Shown: piece after piece, positions 8,469-16,961 of the stretch
Layout of the letters: each line of letters begins with the position of its first letter
Numbering within the stretch: the stretch's first letter is position 1
Origin: an uncultured Pelagibacteraceae bacterium
GTDB lineage: Bacteria > Pseudomonadota > Alphaproteobacteria > Pelagibacterales > Pelagibacteraceae
Assembly (NCBI GenBank): GCA_902627805.1
Contig: CACOKN010000001.1
Location: forward strand, 124,001-188,000
DNA length: 64,000 nt
Reading direction: 5' to 3'
The notes under the pieces: generated by a model
Database searches by the model: none
The model's input: only the letters and a program-made list of their open reading frames with translations
Told to the model about the DNA's origin: nothing
Translations under genes and position numbers: made by a program

Positions 8469-9413
8469 TTATTTAGTAAAAGCTTTCCAAACTTTCTCGT
8501 TCTTTTTCAACCATGCTTTTGCAGCATCTTCGTGAGTCATTTTGTCAACGTCAACTAAAGCTGCCATTGCACCAATTTGACTTGTTGTGAAAGAAAGTTT
8601 TTTAAACATAGCCGCTGCATCTGGATGAGTTTTTGGAAAATCAGCATTAACTGCTTTTTTCAAATAACCATCTGGTGAACCACATTTTCCATCTCCACCA
8701 TCTTCTGGTCTACAACCAGCTGTGTATGGAGGAAAGTCGATGAATGTAAAACCAGCACCATCTGTAAAGTTTGGCGTCCAGTTAAAGATGATTGTTCCTC
8801 TTCCTTCTTTTTCAGCTGCTGCTAACTCTGCCCATAGTGCGTCTGCACTTCCAGCAAATTTAACCCACCAAAGATCTCCTAATCCTAAAGCGTCAACTCT
8901 TTGAGGGATTAAGTCACCATGCCAAGTTTGTGGACCTTCCAACATTCTTCCTTTTCCATTTGGTGAGTCAGGCGTTGTAAAGTTTTTAGCACAAGCTGGA
9001 TTTTTTAAAGCAGTCCAGTCTGGTAGTCCTGGGCATAATCCTTTTTCAGCAACCCAATTAGGATATCCCATATCCTCAAGAGTTCTTGCTTCATGGTCAC
9101 CCCAGTCAAGTAAACCACCCTTATCTAAAGCTGTTGTAAATGATTTACCAAAAGCAGACTCCCACACTTCATGGGATATTGTTACGTCGCCAATTCTAAT
9201 TGACTCGTATACTGCTTGTGAGTCAGCATTAACATATTTAACATTATTTCCCATACTTTCCATTATTCCACCAATAACATAAGCCATCACAATTTGACTT
9301 GACCAGTTATGGGTTGGGATAACGATGGGTTTTTTGCTATCTGCATTTGATAAACCAGCAAAACTTACCACTGAGATTATAAGTGCAGAAATTAATGATA
9401 TTATTTTTCGCAT
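8469..9413 (-). CDS. tmoX: TMAO ABC transporter periplasmic substrate-binding protein
   Basis: 314 residues: a signal peptide of about 24 residues, then an OpuAC/ProX-type binding protein starting KKPIVIPTHNWSSQ. The many tryptophans (HNW, VWES, LDWGD, PDW, TWHG, LWW, FNWTP) are typical of cages that hold quaternary ammonium groups or TMAO. Four cysteines (PGLPD loop, NPAC, AGCRPED, GKC) probably pair in the periplasm. It delivers TMAO to the permease/ATPase pair. It has its own promoter (9444-9472), RBS (AAAGGGGAAT) and terminator, and is divergent from tdm. Specificity rests on the genetic context and family resemblance. Confidence 0.88.
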   Translation of the reverse strand: MRKIISLISALIISVVSFAGLSNADSKKPIVIPTHNWSSQIVMAYVIGGIMESMGNNVKYVNADSQAVYESIRIGDVTISHEVWESAFGKSFTTALDKGGLLDWGDHEARTLEDMGYPNWVAEKGLCPGLPDWTALKNPACAKNFTTPDSPNGKGRMLEGPQTWHGDLIPQRVDALGLGDLWWVKFAGSADALWAELAAAEKEGRGTIIFNWTPNFTDGAGFTFIDFPPYTAGCRPEDGGDGKCGSPDGYLKKAVNADFPKTHPDAAAMFKKLSFTTSQIGAMAALVDVDKMTHEDAAKAWLKKNEKVWKAFTK

Positions 9414-9443
9414 TTATTCCCCTTTCTTAATATTAAGTTCCCT

Positions 9444-9472
9444 AGTATGTGCTTAAGTAAAATGATAGTCAA
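9444..9472 (-). promoter_or_regulatory. Predicted sigma70-type promoter of tmoX
   Basis: On the minus strand TTGACT (9472-9467), a 17-bp spacer and CATACT (9449-9444) lie about 30 bp before the tmoX start, with the ribosome site AAAGGGG in between. The -35 matches 5 of 6 consensus bases and the -10 matches 4 of 6. The call is from pattern only. Confidence 0.55.
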
Positions 9473-9509
9473 CACTTAGATATTTTTATAGTATATAAGG
9501 TAATTAAAA

Positions 9510-11849
9510 ATGGCGCTTACAACCTTAGATATAAAAGAACCAGGACTTAATGTGTTACCACCTGGAGTTGAAAGACATGTAATTGTTGCTGGTGGTTTAA
9601 CTGGTGTGCAAATTTTTCCAGATGATGAAATTGAAATAATTAATGATGAGGGAAACCAAGTTTGCGAAATAACATGTTTTAATAAAGACGGAAAATATGA
9701 TTTAGGAATTTTAAACTTAAAAGAAAATGCTAAAGGTAATTTTATTAAAAAAATATTAAACAATAATGATGAAAGTTCATTAATTACAAACTACCAACTT
9801 AAAAAAAGAAACTTAAATGTTACTACATCAAAATCATCTATAGTTTTTGATGAAGATACCCCTTCAGGAGAAAAGCTAAAATTAAAGTCAAAAGATAAGT
9901 GCTATGTAATATTTTCGGCACCAAATAATGAAATGTTGATAAGTGATCAAAATCCATCCGGAGATTTAACTTTGTTTATCAAAAGAGCTAAAATAAAGAA
10001 TGACAAGGAATTAACAATAATTCCTGACCCAATGTATGAGCCAAATTATGAAAAAAATATCGACAGACAAACATCCGTTTCATACCAAGTAAAAGAAGGA
10101 GACTATATTCAGATCATAAGTCCAGCGGGAAGACAATGTTCTGATTTTGTCGCTTTCGACACAAGAAAACTTGATAAAGATATTGAAAAAGGCCTTGATT
10201 GGCAAACAACAAGAACTTTTATGGGAAATACTTTTCCTGGTCCGGGACTCTTTTCCAAATTTTACGATACTGATCATGAGCCTCTAGTTGAGGTAATTAG
10301 GGACACAGTTGGAAAGCACGATACTTTTAATTTAGCATGTACTTCGAAATATTATGAGGATATGGGATATTTTGGTCATCCAAATTGTTCGGATAACTTA
10401 ACAAAATCAATGGATAAATATGGAGTAAAAAAACAAAAAGGGTGGCATGCCATTAACTTATTTTTCAACACTTCTGCAACTGGCCTTAACTCAGTAATTT
10501 CTGATGAGTCCTATGCTAGACCAGGCGATTATGTAATGTTTCGAGCACTTAAAGATCTTACTATAGGCACTACTGCGTGTCCTAGTGATATAGATCCATG
10601 TAATTCATGGAATCCAACTGACATTTTTGTTAGAACCTATGACAAAAAAAAAGAATTTTCAAAATCATTTGCTTTTAGAATGAAAACAGATTCCGAAAAA
10701 AAACTTACTAGAAATTCTGGTTTTTATGAGAGAACATCGAAATTAACTAGAAATTTTATTGATGCTAGGGGTTTTTGGCTTCCAAATGATTACACAAAAC
10801 ACGGTGTCGTAGAAGAATATAATGCATGTAGAGAAAAAGCTGTCCTTATAGATCTGTCATCTTTGAGAAAATTTGAAATAATTGGACCTGATGCTGAGGA
10901 ATTAATGAATTACACATTAACAAGAAACATTAAAAAATTATCTGTGGGTCAAGTTGTTTATTCAGCAATGTGTTATGACAATGGTATGATGTTTGATGAT
11001 GGAACTTTATTTAGATTGAGTGAAACTGGTTTTAGGTGGATTTGTGGTGATGAATATGCAGGTGAATGGTTAAAAGAAATTGCAAAAAAGAAAAATTTTA
11101 AAGTTAATGTTAAAAATTCCACAGATCAAATAAGTAACGTTTCTATCCAAGGTCCAAAAAGCAGAGATATACTTAAAAAATTAATCTTTACTCCGCCTAC
11201 CCAACCTACAATCGATGAACTAGAATGGTTTAGATTTACTATTTGCCGTATTGAGGATCTTCAAGGAATTCCTTTAATAGTCTCAAGAACAGGTTATACA
11301 GGTGAATTGGGTTATGAAGTATGGTGTCATCCCAAAGACGCACCGGAAGTTTGGGATAAGTTAATGGAGGCTGGAAAAAATGATGGTTTAATCCCAGCTG
11401 GATTTGCGGCTTTAGATAAACTGAGAATTGAGGCAGGATTAATTCTTTTTGGCAATGAATTTGATGGTCAACAAGATCCTTATGAGGCAGGAGTTGGTTT
11501 TACTGTGCCTCTTAAAACTAAGGAAGAAGATTTCATAGGAAAAAATATACTAATTGATAGAAAAGCAAATCCGCAAAAAAAATTAGTTGGTTTAGAGCTT
11601 ATAGGCAAGGAACCTGCTGGACATGGTGATTGTGTTCATATTGGAAGATCTCAAGTTGGTGTAATTACAAGCGGGTGTTTGAGCACAACTTTAAATAAAA
11701 ATATTGCATTATGTAGAATTGATAACAAATACTCTGAAATTGGAACAGAAGTTGAAGTTGGAAAAATTGATGGTCATCAAAAAAGAATTTCAGCAAAGAT
11801 AGTAACTTTCCCACATTTCGATCCTAAGAAAAATAGAGTAAGAGCGTAA
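9510..11849 (+). CDS. tdm: Trimethylamine N-oxide demethylase (TMAO aldolase), DUF1989 plus GcvT fusion
   Basis: 779 residues. After a beta-rich N-terminal region comes a DUF1989 domain (about 180-400) with cysteines suited to a zinc site: C210 in GRQCSDF, the C-x6-C pair C357/C364 in ACPSDIDPC, and others near FNLACTS and HPNCSD. From about residue 430 to the end is a GcvT-type tetrahydrofolate-binding domain (IGPDAEELMNY, SRTGYTGELGYE, AALDKLRIEAGL). This layout is that of Tdm, which splits TMAO into dimethylamine and formaldehyde, the latter passed to tetrahydrofolate. It is divergent from tmoX and ends in a TAATG overlap with the next gene. Confidence 0.9.
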   Translation: MALTTLDIKEPGLNVLPPGVERHVIVAGGLTGVQIFPDDEIEIINDEGNQVCEITCFNKDGKYDLGILNLKENAKGNFIKKILNNNDESSLITNYQLKKRNLNVTTSKSSIVFDEDTPSGEKLKLKSKDKCYVIFSAPNNEMLISDQNPSGDLTLFIKRAKIKNDKELTIIPDPMYEPNYEKNIDRQTSVSYQVKEGDYIQIISPAGRQCSDFVAFDTRKLDKDIEKGLDWQTTRTFMGNTFPGPGLFSKFYDTDHEPLVEVIRDTVGKHDTFNLACTSKYYEDMGYFGHPNCSDNLTKSMDKYGVKKQKGWHAINLFFNTSATGLNSVISDESYARPGDYVMFRALKDLTIGTTACPSDIDPCNSWNPTDIFVRTYDKKKEFSKSFAFRMKTDSEKKLTRNSGFYERTSKLTRNFIDARGFWLPNDYTKHGVVEEYNACREKAVLIDLSSLRKFEIIGPDAEELMNYTLTRNIKKLSVGQVVYSAMCYDNGMMFDDGTLFRLSETGFRWICGDEYAGEWLKEIAKKKNFKVNVKNSTDQISNVSIQGPKSRDILKKLIFTPPTQPTIDELEWFRFTICRIEDLQGIPLIVSRTGYTGELGYEVWCHPKDAPEVWDKLMEAGKNDGLIPAGFAALDKLRIEAGLILFGNEFDGQQDPYEAGVGFTVPLKTKEEDFIGKNILIDRKANPQKKLVGLELIGKEPAGHGDCVHIGRSQVGVITSGCLSTTLNKNIALCRIDNKYSEIGTEVEVGKIDGHQKRISAKIVTFPHFDPKKNRVRA

Positions 11850-12199
11850 TGGCAAAAACTACCAAAGATTTGCTAGAATTCTGGGAAGACCAAGTAAAAC
11901 TATCTCATACTTCTAGCAATTATTTTTTTAGAAAATCTCCTTCACATTACCATATGATGTTATTAGTTATGAACGCTTTTAAAAATAGCGAGCATTTAAC
12001 TGTTGAAGAATTAAAAACTAGATTATTTAAAACATCTAGACCAAAGTCAGCTTTAATGATCAATGAAGCTTGTGAAAAAGGATTTTTTTTTTTAGAAAAA
12101 GCACCTAATGATCAAAGAAAAAAATTTATTAAACCAAGCAAATCATTCATTGCAGAATTTAATGAATACTTGGAGACATTAAAAAATTTAAGTTTCTAA
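11849..12199 (+). CDS. Small winged-helix (MarR-like) protein coupled to tdm
   Basis: 116 residues. The pattern helix - LTVEELKTRLFKTSRPKSAL (helix-turn-helix) - GFFFLEKAPNDQRKKFIKP (beta wing with a DQRKKF tip) resembles the DNA-binding part of MarR-family regulators. The usual long dimerisation helices are shorter than in full-length MarR proteins of about 140-150 residues. Its ATG shares one base with the tdm stop (TAATG at 11847-11851), so it is made together with Tdm. It is a reasonable candidate for local control of methylated-amine genes, but no operator was identified and the ligand is unknown. Confidence 0.65.
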   Translation: MAKTTKDLLEFWEDQVKLSHTSSNYFFRKSPSHYHMMLLVMNAFKNSEHLTVEELKTRLFKTSRPKSALMINEACEKGFFFLEKAPNDQRKKFIKPSKSFIAEFNEYLETLKNLSF

Positions 12200-12230
12200 G
12201 GAAAAATCATTTAATATATTTAATACTTAT

Positions 12231-12252
12231 ATTTTTTATATATATAAAAAAT
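12231..12252. repeat. Perfect 22-bp AT-only palindrome
   Basis: The sequence ATTTTTTATAT and its exact reverse complement meet at 12241/12242 with no loop. It lies in the 90-bp gap between the winged-helix gene and the MgdA-like gene. It could be a weak terminator, a melting site or a protein-binding palindrome; composition alone makes such palindromes fairly likely here. Confidence 0.4.
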
Positions 12253-12289
12253 TATATATTTAAGTCGCACGAAAAATAAAGATTAGAAT

Positions 12290-13615
12290 ATGTCATTACC
12301 GACAAAAGCAAAAGTAGTAATAATCGGTGGAGGTATTCACGGATTGAGTACTGCTTGGAAACTTTCAGAAACTTATAAAAATCCTGGTGATATTGTAGTT
12401 TTAGAAAAAAAGGACACTGCTGCTGGTGCAAGTGGAATAGCTTGCGGAGTAGTTCGTAATAATTATTTTCAACCCGCAATGAGAGAATTGATGGCTCACT
12501 CAGTTTCAGTATGGGAGAGTGATCCTAAAGCATTTAAATATAATCCAGTTGGTTATTTGCAAATATCACCTGAAGTTATGCACGAGGATGTTGCAAGTAT
12601 TTATGAGCAACAAAAAGCTATCGGTTATGAGTCTGAATTCATAGAAGGTGAAAAAGATTGCATGAGTTACATGAGGGGTATATTTGATGATTGGCAAGCG
12701 CAAGGAATTACGTCTATCCTGCATGAAAAAAAAGGTGGTTATGCTTTCAACAAAGACTCAATTAAAGCTTTAGAAAATAAGGCAAACTCAAACGGAGTAA
12801 ATGTTCATAAAGGGGTTAAGGTGACTGGATTTAAAAGAGGAAGTAATAGTAAAGCAGTGACTGGTGTTGAAACAGATAAAGGTACAATCGATTGTGAGCA
12901 AGTGGTCATTGGAGCAGGTCCATGGGCAAGAGACTTCTGGAACATGCTTGAACTTCCAAAGACTGCAAACATTAAAGGTAAAGATGGTAAAATGCATGTA
13001 ACAGATATGTGGACATATTGGTTTTTACAAGAAGGTGTAATTGGAGTTGAGCCAGATTTTTTGAAAACTAATGATGGCAAACAACCCCCTGTGGTTCATG
13101 TCGACTCTACTGCGCCATTGTATTCAGACAAAACAAAAAAATTAATTACAGATAAAATTTGGGGAATTTATTATAAACCAGATATTGAAGGGTTGGGGGT
13201 ACAAGGAGGAACATCCCCTTATATTGTTAAAAAACATTTTGATGATGTAAATGTTGATCCTTATGGATTGGATTCTCCAGAGTATCAAACTACAGACGCT
13301 TTTAGCGAAATGTGGTGTTCAGCATTAGCACATTGTCAAAAAAGATTTGAGGGGAAATCAGATTTATATAGGAAAGGTCCATCAGGTGGTCTTGGATGTA
13401 TGACACCAGACTCCTTTCCAATTTTCGATAGATTTTTAGAAAATGTTTATATGATCGCAGATGCCAACCATGGTTATAAAATGATTGGAGTTGGTGAGTT
13501 AGTTGCTAAAGAAATTTTAGGACAAGAAAGTGACTTGTTGAAACCTTTTAGATTCAACCGATACGAGAAGGGTGAACTTCACCCTACTTCGAACAGTCCG
13601 TTTCCTTGGAGTTAG
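12290..13615 (+). CDS. FAD-dependent oxidoreductase of the DAO/sarcosine oxidase beta family (MgdA-like)
   Basis: 441 residues. The N-terminal dinucleotide fold has IGGGIHGLSTAW (about 12-23) with the acidic end VVLEKK, then GASGIACGVVRNNY, where flavin attachment or contact occurs in sarcosine oxidase beta chains. The last FAD contact is VYMIADANHGYKMIGVGELV near the C-terminus. In this setting it is the likely MgdA subunit of N-methylglutamate dehydrogenase, which releases glutamate and a one-carbon unit. The partner subunits MgdB, C and D are not in the window, so it may act alone or with remote subunits. Sarcosine or dimethylglycine oxidation is an alternative. Confidence 0.75.
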   Translation: MSLPTKAKVVIIGGGIHGLSTAWKLSETYKNPGDIVVLEKKDTAAGASGIACGVVRNNYFQPAMRELMAHSVSVWESDPKAFKYNPVGYLQISPEVMHEDVASIYEQQKAIGYESEFIEGEKDCMSYMRGIFDDWQAQGITSILHEKKGGYAFNKDSIKALENKANSNGVNVHKGVKVTGFKRGSNSKAVTGVETDKGTIDCEQVVIGAGPWARDFWNMLELPKTANIKGKDGKMHVTDMWTYWFLQEGVIGVEPDFLKTNDGKQPPVVHVDSTAPLYSDKTKKLITDKIWGIYYKPDIEGLGVQGGTSPYIVKKHFDDVNVDPYGLDSPEYQTTDAFSEMWCSALAHCQKRFEGKSDLYRKGPSGGLGCMTPDSFPIFDRFLENVYMIADANHGYKMIGVGELVAKEILGQESDLLKPFRFNRYEKGELHPTSNSPFPWS

Positions 13616-13680
13616 TTATCTAAGTAGACAGACGATTTGTTTTCAGTTACCTTTTTGACTTAAACATTTAAAGGGGAAAC

Positions 13681-15150
13681 ATGACAGATTTAGAAAAACA
13701 CGTAAACAGACCAGGTAGAGATAAACAAGTCAAAAAAGTAAGAGAAAAAATTAACGAATTAGGAATAACCTATATTTATTATCAATTTATTTCTGTAACA
13801 GGAAGAGTGGTTGGAAAAGGAATACCTGCTGATCATTGGGAAAGAACGGCCGAAAAAGGTTTCCAATTAGTTTATGGAGCAACTGCAAACTTATTTTTAG
13901 ATAGACACAATAATTATATTGGTTATGGACCAGAGGCAATGGAATTAGTTGGAATTCCTGATCCTGAAACTTTTTGCCAGTTACCATGGGATAAAAGAGT
14001 AGGAAGAGTTTTTGTTACTTGTTTTAGAAACAGAGAAGAGAGAAATAATCCTGGAGGTCATTTAACTTCTGATTGCAGAGGAAATTTAAGAATTTTCATG
14101 GATGAATTCCAAAAGAAACATGGTTTAGAACTAAGAGTAGGAACTGAGCCTGAAATGATGTGGCTAACTAAAAATGAAGACGGAACTCCAACTGGAAAAG
14201 GGTTTTCAAAACCATTTTGTTATCATATAGACCAATTTGAATCATTAAGACCTGTATTTATGAAAGTAATTGAGTATGCAAAAGCAATGGGTCTAGACAT
14301 GATTCAAGGAGATCATGAAGATGCACCCGGTCAATTAGAATTGAACTGGACATATGACAACGTCCTAAGAAATGCAGATAGATTATCAACTTATAGACAA
14401 ATATGCGCTCAAGTTGCAAGAGAACATAATCTAATTGCGTGTTTTATGACTAAACCATTTATGGGAGTTTCGGCAAGTGGGTGTCATACTAATATGTCTT
14501 TATGGAAAGGTGGAAAAGTTAAAACAAATAAACTTGGGCATAAATCTTTGCCAGGTGTAGAGGAGGTTTTTGGTTATGTTGAAGGAGGAACAAACACTTT
14601 TATGCCGGACACTAAAGATATGCAATTACCCGGAAAAATTGGATTACAATCAATAGCGGGTATTATGGAGCATTTGCCAGCATTAACAGCTTTAGGATCT
14701 TCAACTGTAAACTCATATAGAAGATTATGGGATCAAGGTTTTTGGGCACCCGTTTATGCTGACTGGGGTTATCAAAATAGAACTTGTGGATTAAGAGTAT
14801 CGGCGCCAGGTAGATTTGAATACAGATCAGTAGACTCAATGCATAATCCATATTTACTAGGTGCAGCTTTACTAAAAGCTTGTGATCATGGAATTACCAA
14901 AAAACTCAAACCAGCTGATCCAGAGTCTAGAAATATTTATGAGGCTCAAAAAGCCGGGAAGGATGTAAAAAAACTTCCATTAAGTTTGGGTGAAGCGTTA
15001 GAAAGATTATCAGAAGATGAGGTTATCAAATCTGCGATGCCTGATGAGATGTATAAAGTTTTCCATTGGTATAAAAATGATGAATGGGAAAGATTTTTAG
15101 GAGCAACAACTCAATGGGATTTAGATACCTATTTAGATTGCTTACCTTAA
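13681..15150 (+). CDS. gmaS: Gamma-glutamylmethylamide synthetase (glutamine-synthetase fold)
   Basis: 489 residues, glutamine synthetase superfamily (GlnT/GS type III-like). Visible active-site blocks are RVGTEPEMMW, GDHEDAPGQLELNW, SGCHTNMSLW, NSYRRL, NRTCGLRV and GRFEYRSVD in the usual order, supplying metal, ATP and glutamate ligands. It joins methylamine to glutamate with ATP, giving gamma-glutamylmethylamide. The call rests on placement directly before mgsABC, after tdm and before amt. It is preceded by a strong RBS (AAAGGGG, 13671-13677). Ordinary glutamine synthesis is the alternative but less likely here. Confidence 0.85.
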   Translation: MTDLEKHVNRPGRDKQVKKVREKINELGITYIYYQFISVTGRVVGKGIPADHWERTAEKGFQLVYGATANLFLDRHNNYIGYGPEAMELVGIPDPETFCQLPWDKRVGRVFVTCFRNREERNNPGGHLTSDCRGNLRIFMDEFQKKHGLELRVGTEPEMMWLTKNEDGTPTGKGFSKPFCYHIDQFESLRPVFMKVIEYAKAMGLDMIQGDHEDAPGQLELNWTYDNVLRNADRLSTYRQICAQVAREHNLIACFMTKPFMGVSASGCHTNMSLWKGGKVKTNKLGHKSLPGVEEVFGYVEGGTNTFMPDTKDMQLPGKIGLQSIAGIMEHLPALTALGSSTVNSYRRLWDQGFWAPVYADWGYQNRTCGLRVSAPGRFEYRSVDSMHNPYLLGAALLKACDHGITKKLKPADPESRNIYEAQKAGKDVKKLPLSLGEALERLSEDEVIKSAMPDEMYKVFHWYKNDEWERFLGATTQWDLDTYLDCLP

Positions 15151-15174
15151 AATAAAAATATAAAGAAAGAAAAT

Positions 15175-16119
15175 ATGTGCGGAATAGCAGGATTAATACA
15201 TAGAAACAAATCTTCAAATGTAGGCTTTGAGTTGCAAGGAATGTTGCAAGCCTTGAAACATAGAGGAGAAGATTCTACAGGTTACGCTCTTTACGGGGAC
15301 ACGGATGGAAAAAATTTTATTGCAAGGATTAAGATAGGTGAAAATGTTGGTGAGGGAAGTTCATCAGTGGCTGAGGATGTTTCTGTATATGACCAAAGAA
15401 AAAAAGAAGTTGACACTTGTATAAATGAATTAGGAGCTAAAATTGTAAAGGAAGAACGTATTCTGCCATATTCACTTAGATATGAGATAGAATATAATAA
15501 AAAAGACTTGTTAGAGTTTTCTCAAAGAATCGAGAGTATTCCAGGAGTAGAGATTTTATCAATGGGTAAATCTCTAGAGGTTATTAAAGATCTAGGAAAC
15601 GCAAAGATGGTTTGTGATAGATATAATTTAGATAAACTTATTGGAACACATGCTATAGGTCATGCCCGAATGGCAACTGAGTCAGGTGTTGATATTAAGT
15701 CTGCCCATCCTTTTTGGGGATATCCTTTCAGTGACGTTTCGGTAGTTCACAATGGACAGCTCACAAATTATTGGAATAATAGGAGAGCTTTAGAGAACAA
15801 GGGAATGAGATTTATGTCAGAATGTGACTCTGAACTCATTGCAGTTTATTTAGCTGAAAAAATGCGAAGTGGAGCAACTTTAGAGGAAGGTATGAAAGAA
15901 TCTCTATCAGGTCTTGATGGGGTTTTTACATACTTTGTAGCAACTAAAAATTCCTTGGGCATGGCTAAAGATACGATGGCAGCAAAACCCCTAGTGCTCT
16001 ACGAGTCAGATGATTTGGTAGCAATGGGTTCTGAAGAGATTGCTATAAGATCTGTTTTACCTCAGGAAATAGATACTTACGATCCTTTTGATGGAGAGGT
16101 GAAAGTATGGCAAATTTAA
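15175..16119 (+). CDS. mgsA: N-methylglutamate synthase subunit A (class II glutamine amidotransferase; GlxB-like)
   Basis: 314 residues. It starts MCGIAGLIH, so Cys2 becomes the N-terminal nucleophile of a class II (Ntn) amidotransferase. Other family blocks are LKHRGEDSTGYA, IGHARMATES and VVHNGQLTN, and the SECDSELIA oxyanion region. In the pathway it handles the gamma-glutamyl group of gamma-glutamylmethylamide and passes methylamine on. Its end overlaps mgsB by 13 bp. It is homologous to the gene at 20789. Confidence 0.87.
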   Translation: MCGIAGLIHRNKSSNVGFELQGMLQALKHRGEDSTGYALYGDTDGKNFIARIKIGENVGEGSSSVAEDVSVYDQRKKEVDTCINELGAKIVKEERILPYSLRYEIEYNKKDLLEFSQRIESIPGVEILSMGKSLEVIKDLGNAKMVCDRYNLDKLIGTHAIGHARMATESGVDIKSAHPFWGYPFSDVSVVHNGQLTNYWNNRRALENKGMRFMSECDSELIAVYLAEKMRSGATLEEGMKESLSGLDGVFTYFVATKNSLGMAKDTMAAKPLVLYESDDLVAMGSEEIAIRSVLPQEIDTYDPFDGEVKVWQI

Positions 16120-16961
16120 AGAATGTTACTAAAAAAACTAAAGCCCAAGAAATGGGTATGCATAGTGAAGTTTTAACTGGAAGAACTCAACAAAAATTTT
16201 TCAATCCAGATGAAGCTGAAAACTTTTATTATTTTGGTACTTACGATGTAGATTTTAATAAAAGAACTAATCTGGATGTAAAAGATATGACTGCAGCTGA
16301 AGCAAATAAAAAAATTGATAATTTGATGAGTGAAGGTTACGGAACCATTGTTATAAAGAATCCTCAGGGAAAACATAGCTTAGGGGTAGGAATATTAAAT
16401 AAACTAAATTTGATTTTTGAGGGAAGTTTAGGTTACTTTGGTATCGGTTCTTGTGATGGCCCGGTAGTTAGAATTAACGGAAGAGTTGGTTGGTCTTGTG
16501 CCGAAAATTTAATGGCTGGCAAAGTTGTTATTGAGAAAAATGCTGGATCTTGTTTTGGTGCAGCAATTAGAGGTGGTGATTTAATTTGCAAGGGAAGTGT
16601 TGGAGCAAGAACGGGTATTGATATGAAAGGTGGAACAATCATAATTGGAGGTGATGCGGGAGCATTTACAGGTTTCATGATGCAAAGGGGTAGAATAATA
16701 ATTTTAGGCGATGTAGGAATTAATTTAGGTGATTCTATGTATGACGGAACAATTTTTATTGGTGGCAAAATCGGATCCTATGGTAGTGACGCTGTGCCAT
16801 CAGATTTAACAAAAAGTGACCAGGATTGGCTTAGAAGAAAGTTAAAAGTTGCAGAAATTGGTGAAAATTTCGACGTAAGCAAGATGACAAAAGTAGTCGC
16901 AGGGAAAAAATTATGGAATTATGATAACTTAGAACCTACAGAGAAAAAAGGAGCAATTTAA
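16107..16961 (+). CDS. mgsB: N-methylglutamate synthase subunit B (glutamate synthase GXGXG domain; GlxC-like)
   Basis: 284 residues. A region of about 60-90 N-terminal residues is followed by the right-handed beta helix of the glutamate synthase alpha chain, recognised by repeated G-x-x-G turns: LGYFGIGSCDGPVV, RVGWSCAENLMAGKV, NAGSCFGAAIRGGD, SVGARTGIDMKGG and DAGAFTGFMMQRG. It is a structural subunit that links the amidotransferase and the FMN subunit. It starts inside mgsA and its stop shares a base with the mgsC ATG (TAATG at 16959-16963). The paralogue at 21673 lacks the N-terminal extension. Confidence 0.85.
   Translation: MANLKNVTKKTKAQEMGMHSEVLTGRTQQKFFNPDEAENFYYFGTYDVDFNKRTNLDVKDMTAAEANKKIDNLMSEGYGTIVIKNPQGKHSLGVGILNKLNLIFEGSLGYFGIGSCDGPVVRINGRVGWSCAENLMAGKVVIEKNAGSCFGAAIRGGDLICKGSVGARTGIDMKGGTIIIGGDAGAFTGFMMQRGRIIILGDVGINLGDSMYDGTIFIGGKIGSYGSDAVPSDLTKSDQDWLRRKLKVAEIGENFDVSKMTKVVAGKKLWNYDNLEPTEKKGAI

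Noticed and set aside
9414-9509. Riboswitch before tmoX or tdm
   Set aside because: The 96-bp gap is filled by a promoter and ribosome sites; no glycine, SAM-V or other aptamer pattern was recognisable.
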